A DNA stretch of 10,711 nucleotides from Stephanodiscus triporus. Its lineage: Eukaryota; Bacillariophyta; Thalassiosirophyceae; Thalassiosirales; Thalassiosiraceae. Below are positions 1-4,959 of the stretch, piece by piece. Below the pieces are notes generated by a model. That model worked only from the letters and a program-made list of their open reading frames with translations, had not been told where the DNA came from and ran no database searches. Position numbers and translations under genes: made by a program. The number at the start of each line of letters is the position of its first letter. The first letter of the stretch is position 1. Location: positions 1 to 10,711 of the forward strand of contig JALLAZ010001123.1 in the NCBI GenBank assembly GCA_036939755.1, written 5' to 3'.

Positions 1-95
1 ATCCCCTTGTTTGGGGCGCCAAAATGGCACCCATCGAAAAATTGAGAGATGGGTGAGACACCAGTCTTGGGTGGCTGCCGTTTGTTGGTTCTACA

Positions 96-503
96 CAACA
101 ATCAACCAAACAATAGTGTCGGCGGCAGGGGTGGGGTTGGAGAGGAGACGCGGCAGGGGTGGGGTTGGAGAGGAGACGCAGCCGGGGAGGAACGTGTGGG
201 GAGGACGTTTACTCTTCGTTTGGGGCGATGAATCAAGCGACAGAGGAAATAAAATAGAGAAAGCGACAGGGCCTTGGATTTTGATGGCTTCCGGTGGATG
301 GGGGGACACAACAACCAACCATGAGTCAGCCTACACGTTAGGATATGGGTAGGGGGGAGGGAGTGCAGGAGGGCGATGACGATGGGGGAGGATGCTGTCA
401 GATCATTTCGACCATCAAATGAAGGGGCAAAAATATGAAAAATAAAAGTTGTCATGGTCTTAGGTGGCCGTCAATCGACGATTGAATGCAACAATCAACC
501 AAA
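96..503. repeat. Dispersed 15-bp direct repeat (96-110 and 489-503)
   Basis: The 15-mer caacaatcaaccaaa occurs at 96-110 and 489-503, 393 bp apart. Both copies follow a similar upstream block (ggtggctgccg at about 69 and ggtggccgtc at about 463). This suggests an old, diverged duplication within the G-rich intergenic stretch rather than a mobile element with intact ends. No terminal inverted repeats or target-site duplications are visible. Confidence 0.5.
123..178. repeat. 28-bp tandem repeat, two perfect copies
   Basis: A 28-bp unit beginning cggcaggggtggggttgg and ending gagacg occurs at 123-150 and again at 151-178 with no mismatch. A degenerate start of a third copy follows (cagccgggg). 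Each unit carries two adjacent GGGG runs, so the tandem pair also has four closely spaced G-runs. It lies outside any recognisable gene. Confidence 0.9.
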
Positions 504-1189
504 TACACGCGGGAGAAATGGGGGATAGATAAGACAGGACGCGGGATTGGCGGAAAGTGCAGGGGGGGTGGTATTTGATCGTTCTGGGGGCGGTCGAGTT
601 GGGAAGGGGGAGAGAATTGAATAAAATAGATGCCCTCGTTAAATTAATTATTTTCTCAGCCTGTACAATAAATTGAATAAAATCCTCCGTAGGCGCCCTC
701 AATTAACCCATCGCAAAGAGATTCCCGGGGGTGGGCGGCCATTTATCACCATAGCCATGCCGCTAGACCCGGTGTTTGGCTTTGCCATGGTGGTGTTCTT
801 TTTTTAGGATTGGATTCCTCATGAGTACTATTCCTACGCAGAGAATCTATGAGGGGTACTTATGTCTTAGAGTTTTTTTTGTTAGGCATGTAGGGGGTAC
901 TTTCAGTAATGTGGGATGTAGTGTGGGCCTCCATGTCAACACAGTAGGCAGAATATGCAATATCCCACAATTGTGGAATTTTTTCATATCTCCTGAATTT
1001 CACCATGGTGGGAGTATTGATGACAAATACCTTCTCTCTTCAGTACGTGTTTTGTTGTATGTAGACGTAAACACCCTTTTTCAGCAAGGGTATTTTTAAG
1101 GGTTGACTATATGGCAGTAAAATGGAGACGAATATTCAATTTCACTGGTTTTTTATACGTGTATTTCTCTTTTTTTATGGATTCCCGGT

Positions 1190-1354
1190 ATGGTATCAAT
1201 TCAAAGAATCTTAAAAGATAGGGACCCGACGGAGGACATCCAGAGCAATGATGCCTTGCTCGGCGAAATCGAATTCCAAACAACATCGCGGACTAACTCA
1301 GCACGGTATTCTTCCTGGGAGCTACATGAAATTCATGATTGTCAGGACAGGTAG
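1190..1354 (+). CDS. Possible short ORF, 54 codons, unrecognised
   Basis: An ATG at 1190 opens a 54-codon frame closed by TAG at 1352-1354. The translation begins MVSIQRILKDRDPTED and has a mixed, hydrophilic composition rather than repeat-derived sequence. I recognise no domain. It could be an exon fragment, a gene relic or chance. It ends 54 bp before the stop codon of the convergent minus-strand gene, so it would overlap that gene's 3' untranslated region. There is no visible splice or promoter support, so this is only a candidate. Confidence 0.15.
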   Translation: MVSIQRILKDRDPTEDIQSNDALLGEIEFQTTSRTNSARYSSWELHEIHDCQDR

Positions 1355-1408
1355 TAGACGAGGTCAAACATTCATAAGTTACGCTTCCTATCTACTAGAT
1401 AAACAACC

Positions 1409-4375
1409 TCACTTATTACTTATGTGGACATGGAGATCTGCCGTCATGAAACTCCCGCCATCGAGATGTCCGGTGAAGACGACTCCGCTGTGATCGTCCA
1501 GCAGGTAGCAGCCAAACTTGGCGTGTCCTTCTGTCAGCCCGAGACGTTCACAGCTGCGGATGAGGCACGGGCTCAACTTGTCCTCGACAAATCCCCCCCG
1601 CGCCACCATCTTGTACTGGGGGTGAAATACGAAGTCGCGATAGTGTGCTGTCTCCGCGATGTGTGTATTATCGTACCAGAAGAGAACTGGCGTGAGCGTG
1701 AGTTGATGGTAGCCGTCACCCTCCCATCTTCGCTCCCGCTCCATCGACTCCTGTTCTCGCTGCGACTGCAACCACTCGTCCTGCGTTATGCACTGGTGAC
1801 TTCCACGGTACGTCTTCCTCAACTCGTTCAGCAGGTTCCGACGCTTCTCCGAGCCTGGGGTGACCATGTCCCCAACGGAAGTGCCGTCCGGACCATAGAC
1901 ACCGCCGCCAACGCACAGCTCCGTTGGTCGAAGTATCAAGGTCTTGAACTCCTCCGCGGCCCTCCGGCCGAACTTCCCGCTGAAGATGTCGTGGTACATC
2001 AGGTTCGATCGCATGCTCATGCCCACGTACTTGATCCTGCGTCGGGGATCATTCGCCATGGCGGCAACAACCTCCTGCACCGGTGCAGGGCGCATAAAGG
2101 TCCGATCATGCTGTATCACGCACACATACGGTGTGTGAACGTGGTGGCGGAGTGCGTGGCGCAGCGCAAATCCGTACCCGTGCCGTTCGTCCAATTCCAC
2201 TACGCTAGCGTTGCGGAAAGGGCTCCTCCTCCTCCTGCTCCTCCTCCTCCTTCTCCTCCTTCTCCTGGCAGTCGTCGTTCCCGCGGACCTCGGCGGTACA
2301 TCGTTGTTGTCATCATCGTTGTTGTTATCGCCGTCGTCATCATCATCATAATCATCATCGTCATAGTCTTCGATGTTGTCGTCATTGTTGTCATCTTCGT
2401 CGTTGTCATCATTGTCGTCATTGTAGTCATCGTCAACATTCGCAGCATCGCACAGCTCGCGCAATCGAATCTTGAATTCATCATAATTTTTCGCCTGTTC
2501 GACAGTGGCGATGCCGTTCCGTAGCGTCTGCTTCGTGTTGGCGTACTTCTGCGTGATCCTGTGTCGTCTTCCTCCCGCCATCGTCGTCATCGTATCGTCC
2601 TTCTTTTCCTCGCGTGAATCGTCCTGGTCGACGTCCCCCTCGAGCACGCGGCAGCCGTCGCACACTATGACCTTGCGGCACTCGTAGGCGAATTCATCCC
2701 CGGCGAACGGGAACGTGTTGAACGTCCTCTCGAGGAGTTCCGTCGAGGGATGCGATCGTATTGGGGAGGTCGTGACGATGACCGTCAGCAGGGCCGAGAG
2801 CGGGGGGAGGAGGGTCGCGGTCCTCGGCCGCGCCCCCCCCCCCCCCTCAGACGTGTCGTCCACAACGACGTTCGGCCGTCCTGAGGGGGCGGAGGAAATA
2901 ATAGCGTCGACGTCGGCGTCGGCCGCCCGGGATGGCGGCGGATGCATGCCAAGGAATGCGATCGAGATGCATCGCCTGCCGGAGGCGTTTATCTTGGCCG
3001 TCCTCGTCCACGGCTTCCCTCCCCCCCTCGCCCTCGCCCTCGCCCTCGTCGTCGTCGTCGTCGTGGTAATGGTGGTGGTCGCAGTCGCAGTCGCAGTCGC
3101 AGTCGCAGTTGCAGTTGCAGTCGCAGTCGCAGTCGCAGTCGCAGTCGTCGCGCTGACGTCCTCATCCGTGGGAAGGCCGTCATCGTCGTTGTCGTCTTCG
3201 TCGTTGTCGTCATCGTCGTCGTCGTCGAGCGCCGCCGTCGCCGTCGCCATCAGGTCGATCGCGCCGCCGCCACCGCCGCCGCCGCCGCCACTGTCGTCGT
3301 CGTCATTCGTCATCCCCGACGTCCGTCCCCGCCAATCCCAGAGGCAATCGCCGGACTCCACGATCACGCCGTTCCTCGACGCGACGTACTCGGTCGCGTG
3401 ACGTCCGTGCGGGGATGCGATGTCCCAGCATTCCGGATCGCGAAATGCCGGCCTCTCGATCGTGCGTATCGCGTCGTTCAGCAACGTTAGGCGGGCGACG
3501 TAACAGTCGCAGGAGGGGACGTCGTCGTCGTCGTCGTCGTTGTCGCCGCCGCCGAAGCGACGACATCGGCAGGGGGCGTTGCGCTCGAAGGTCATGACCG
3601 TCGACCGACACGACGACGGGGTATGCTCGACGACGACGACCTCGTACGGACGATGGCGGAGGGGGGGGGGGGGCGGGGTCGACGACGTCGTCGAGGAGGA
3701 GTAGGAGGAGCGCGAGACGATCCTGTCGAATATCCAACCGAACGCGTCCTCCATCGCGGACGACGACGCCCTCCGGATGATCCTCCCGTCGCCGTCGCCC
3801 TCCTTCTTCTCGTTCTCCTCCTCCTCCTCCTCCTCCAACGACGACGACGACGATGACGAAAACGACGACGGATACCTCTGAACGCGATGTCGTCTATCGT
3901 ACCCCTCGGGACGCCAAACCTCCCCGTAAATCTGCCCGTCGATCGCCCTCACGAGCGTCGACGCCTCGTCCTCCGTCAGGACGTCCGGGAGCTCGTATAG
4001 CTCGTCGAGGGACAGGTCGGCCGTGGGATTGGCGAGCCTCGGACTCCTCCTACTACTACAACTACTACTACTACTCCTCCTCGTTGTGGCGGCGGCAGCG
4101 GTAGCGGTCGTAGTCTTCGGGGTCGTGGTCGTGGTAGCAGTCGTAATCGCGGCGGTAGTCGTCGATTTCGGAGGCGGGGGGGAAGAAGGACGACGAGATC
4201 CATCATCGCGCGACGACGACGACGACGACGACGATGACGCGACGACGACGACGACGGCCGATAAGTCGCCCCCCTCGTCCGACGACGATGAGACGACGAC
4301 GTCGTCTCCCCCGCCGTCGGGGGCGGGAGCGGGAGGTCTAATCTCCTCGTCGTCGCTCGCGTTCGACCGGGACAT
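1409..4375 (-). CDS. AlkB-like (degenerate) oxygenase fold joined to a GT-A glycosyltransferase-like domain
   Basis: One uninterrupted 988-residue frame. Residues about 1-112 are a disordered Ser/Val/Thr/Ala leader. Residues about 121-172 resemble the entry of AlkB-family (ALKBH4/8-type) oxygenases, with ELPDVLTEDEASTLVRAI and a later RRHRVQRY. PYEVVVVEHTP (243-253), YVARLTLL (292-299), IVESGDCLWDW (338-348) and RRCISIAF (467-474) then follow the family's strand order. The places where HxD, the distal His and the second 2-oxoglutarate Arg are expected hold T-V-M, no His, and Leu, so it is probably inactive as an oxygenase. Residues about 527-988 look like a GT-A glycosyltransferase: LSALLTVIVTTSP, an acidic YVCVIQHD near 750-757 in place of DxD, and FWYDNTHIAET further on. 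This assignment is weaker. Acidic, Arg and Ala-Thr inserts break both halves. No signal peptide or membrane segment is seen. The start codon has a purine at -3. It is divergent from the PI4-kinase gene. Confidence 0.7.
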   Translation of the reverse strand: MSRSNASDDEEIRPPAPAPDGGGDDVVVSSSSDEGGDLSAVVVVVASSSSSSSSSRDDGSRRPSSPPPPKSTTTAAITTATTTTTPKTTTATAAAATTRRSSSSSCSSRRSPRLANPTADLSLDELYELPDVLTEDEASTLVRAIDGQIYGEVWRPEGYDRRHRVQRYPSSFSSSSSSSLEEEEEEENEKKEGDGDGRIIRRASSSAMEDAFGWIFDRIVSRSSYSSSTTSSTPPPPPLRHRPYEVVVVEHTPSSCRSTVMTFERNAPCRCRRFGGGDNDDDDDDVPSCDCYVARLTLLNDAIRTIERPAFRDPECWDIASPHGRHATEYVASRNGVIVESGDCLWDWRGRTSGMTNDDDDSGGGGGGGGGAIDLMATATAALDDDDDDDNDEDDNDDDGLPTDEDVSATTATATATATATATATATATATATTTITTTTTTTRARARARGGGKPWTRTAKINASGRRCISIAFLGMHPPPSRAADADVDAIISSAPSGRPNVVVDDTSEGGGGARPRTATLLPPLSALLTVIVTTSPIRSHPSTELLERTFNTFPFAGDEFAYECRKVIVCDGCRVLEGDVDQDDSREEKKDDTMTTMAGGRRHRITQKYANTKQTLRNGIATVEQAKNYDEFKIRLRELCDAANVDDDYNDDNDDNDEDDNNDDNIEDYDDDDYDDDDDGDNNNDDDNNDVPPRSAGTTTARRRRRRRRRSRRRRSPFRNASVVELDERHGYGFALRHALRHHVHTPYVCVIQHDRTFMRPAPVQEVVAAMANDPRRRIKYVGMSMRSNLMYHDIFSGKFGRRAAEEFKTLILRPTELCVGGGVYGPDGTSVGDMVTPGSEKRRNLLNELRKTYRGSHQCITQDEWLQSQREQESMERERRWEGDGYHQLTLTPVLFWYDNTHIAETAHYRDFVFHPQYKMVARGGFVEDKLSPCLIRSCERLGLTEGHAKFGCYLLDDHSGVVFTGHLDGGSFMTADLHVHISNK
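2222..2269 (-). repeat. Arg-run tract (tcctcc repeats on plus strand)
   Basis: Plus-strand cctcctcctcc triplets encode an almost pure Arg run with a single Ser (residues about 703-718). It directly follows the Asp/Asn tract, so this part of the protein has adjacent strongly acidic and strongly basic segments. Confidence 0.85.
2300..2443 (-). repeat. Asp/Asn-rich triplet tract in the glycosyltransferase-like half
   Basis: The plus strand shows runs of gtc/gtt/atc/atcat triplets that encode a stretch of about 48 residues made almost only of Asp and Asn, with occasional Glu and Tyr (residues about 645-692). It is followed within 20 residues by an Arg run. It separates two conserved blocks of the domain, so it is probably an exposed loop. 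Confidence 0.85.
3020..3307 (-). repeat. Low-complexity insert inside the AlkB-like fold
   Basis: Residues about 357-452 consist of Asp, Gly, Ala-Thr, Thr and Arg-Ala runs. They sit between the Trp-containing strand (residues 338-348) and the final strand RRCISIAF (467-474). In AlkB proteins these two strands are separated only by a short loop, so this is an expansion of that loop. The middle is an ordered hexanucleotide array at 3078-3143. Confidence 0.8.
3078..3143. repeat. Hexanucleotide microsatellite (gtcgca)11
   Basis: Eleven 6-bp units fill 3078-3143: five gtcgca, two gttgca, four gtcgca. On the minus strand the array encodes alternating Ala and Thr. The two variant units lie together in the middle, which is usual when slippage adds units within an array. 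Because the unit is two codons, length changes do not shift the frame. Confidence 0.95.
4040..4303 (-). repeat. Triplet-repeat leader coding Ser/Val/Thr/Ala runs
   Basis: Imperfect GAC/TCG/ACT-type triplets on the two strands encode homopolymeric Ser, Val, Thr and Ala runs in roughly residues 25-112 of the minus-strand protein. The tract precedes the first recognisable fold and is expected to be disordered. The frame stays open across it. Confidence 0.8.
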
Positions 4376-4397
4376 GGCTGGCTGGCTGGCAGGTGGA

Positions 4398-4418
4398 GGG
4401 AGGGAGGGAAAAGGGGGG
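4398..4418 (+). other. G-quadruplex motif near the minus-strand start codon
   Basis: GGG-A-GGG-A-GGG-AAAA-GGGGGG meets the usual pattern of four G-runs with short loops. It starts 23 bp from the minus-strand ATG, so it probably lies in that gene's 5' leader. The G-rich strand is its template strand, so its transcript would be C-rich here. Confidence 0.7.
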
Positions 4419-4623
4419 AAGGAGACGATCGATGGTTATTATTTGGGTGTTCGACGGGCGGGGTGGTTGGTCCGCCACCCGGTATCTAGATAGGTGCCTG
4501 CACATGCACCGACGACCGCCGCTCTCGCGCCACGCTCCTCTCCTCTCTCTTGCTTTTTCGCTTCTGCGTTTCATTCGATATTGGCCTCGCACGTCCCCGG
4601 CGCGCCTTTTTCTTTTTTTGTTC

Positions 4624-4641
4624 CACGTGTCGTCTCACGTG
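4624..4641. promoter_or_regulatory. Paired CACGTG boxes
   Basis: Two perfect CACGTG palindromes occupy 4624-4629 and 4636-4641, 12 bp from centre to centre, or about one helical turn. CACGTG is the classic G-box/E-box core bound by bZIP and bHLH dimers in plants, fungi and algae. Their place near the middle of the divergent region makes a role in controlling both genes plausible; binding itself is inferred. Confidence 0.5.
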
Positions 4642-4853
4642 AAGATTCGCCACACTCCGAACAAGAAAGCAACAGTGCGCGCATGCTTTGATCTCCGAGC
4701 AACAACACAACAATTGTATCCCAGATTGATAAAGTTGGCCCTCGACGACGCGACGTCCGTCCAGTGACCTTACTTACTTTTCGATCGGCGAAATACCTAC
4801 AGCGTGTACTAGGGCACATCTCCAAATCGAGGATCCAAGAAGAAAGACACGAG

Positions 4854-4892
4854 ATGCCGCGCCGAATCGTCATCGGCACGTCGGCGAATTGA
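4854..4892 (+). other. Possible upstream ORF of the PI4-kinase transcript
   Basis: An ATG at 4854 with G at -3 opens a 12-codon frame ending in TGA at 4890-4892, 67 bp before the kinase ATG. If transcription starts upstream of 4854, it could limit translation of the kinase. Without a mapped start site this is only a possibility. Confidence 0.3.
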
Positions 4893-4959
4893 GGGAGAGG
4901 GGTTGTTGGGGAGAAACGCGCCCCCCCCGCCCCCGCCGTAAATACGCACGACCATCATC

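Larger units (their letters stand above)
1..1408. other. Non-coding region left of the oxygenase/glycosyltransferase-like gene
   Basis: I see no convincing gene here. About 1-775 is G-rich on the plus strand, with many GGG runs. It contains a perfect 28-bp tandem repeat (123-178), a 15-bp direct repeat (96-110 and 489-503) and a 13-bp AT-rich direct repeat (615-627 and 671-683). About 776-1240 is AT-richer, with long T runs, a 12-bp palindrome near 965 and a small hairpin (1073-1091). The open frames present are short, rich in Cys, Trp and Arg, and match no family I know. A short frame at 1190-1354 looks slightly more protein-like and is listed separately. Positions 1355-1408 would be the 3' untranslated region of the minus-strand gene ending at 1409; I see no clear AATAAA there on the minus strand. 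Confidence 0.6.
4376..4959. promoter_or_regulatory. Divergent intergenic region, presumed bidirectional promoter
   Basis: These 584 bp separate two start codons that point away from each other, so the region must hold both 5' leaders and probably both promoters. It contains a G-quadruplex motif (4398-4418), three dyads in 50 bp (4461-4510), a T-rich tract (about 4609-4622) and two CACGTG palindromes (4624-4629 and 4636-4641). I see no convincing TATA box. Transcription start sites cannot be placed from sequence alone. Confidence 0.6.

Noticed and set aside
123..178. Tandem repeat as part of a CRISPR array or telomere
   Set aside because: There are only two adjacent copies without spacers, and the unit is not a telomere repeat.
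96..683. Direct repeats as the ends of a transposon
   Set aside because: There are no terminal inverted repeats, target duplications or transposase frame between them.
776..1099. 107-codon plus-strand frame in the AT-rich intergenic part
   Set aside because: Its translation is rich in Cys, Phe and Trp with no family resemblance, and no splice or promoter signal supports it.
1424..2524. Long plus-strand open frame opposite the glycosyltransferase-like domain
   Set aside because: It is antisense to well-conserved coding sequence and its second half is Val/Ile runs made by the same triplet tracts. It is a shadow frame.
2715..3401. Plus-strand frame with Val-Ala repeats
   Set aside because: The repeats are the antisense reading of the Ala-Thr and Asp tracts; stop codons are rare there only because of the triplet composition.
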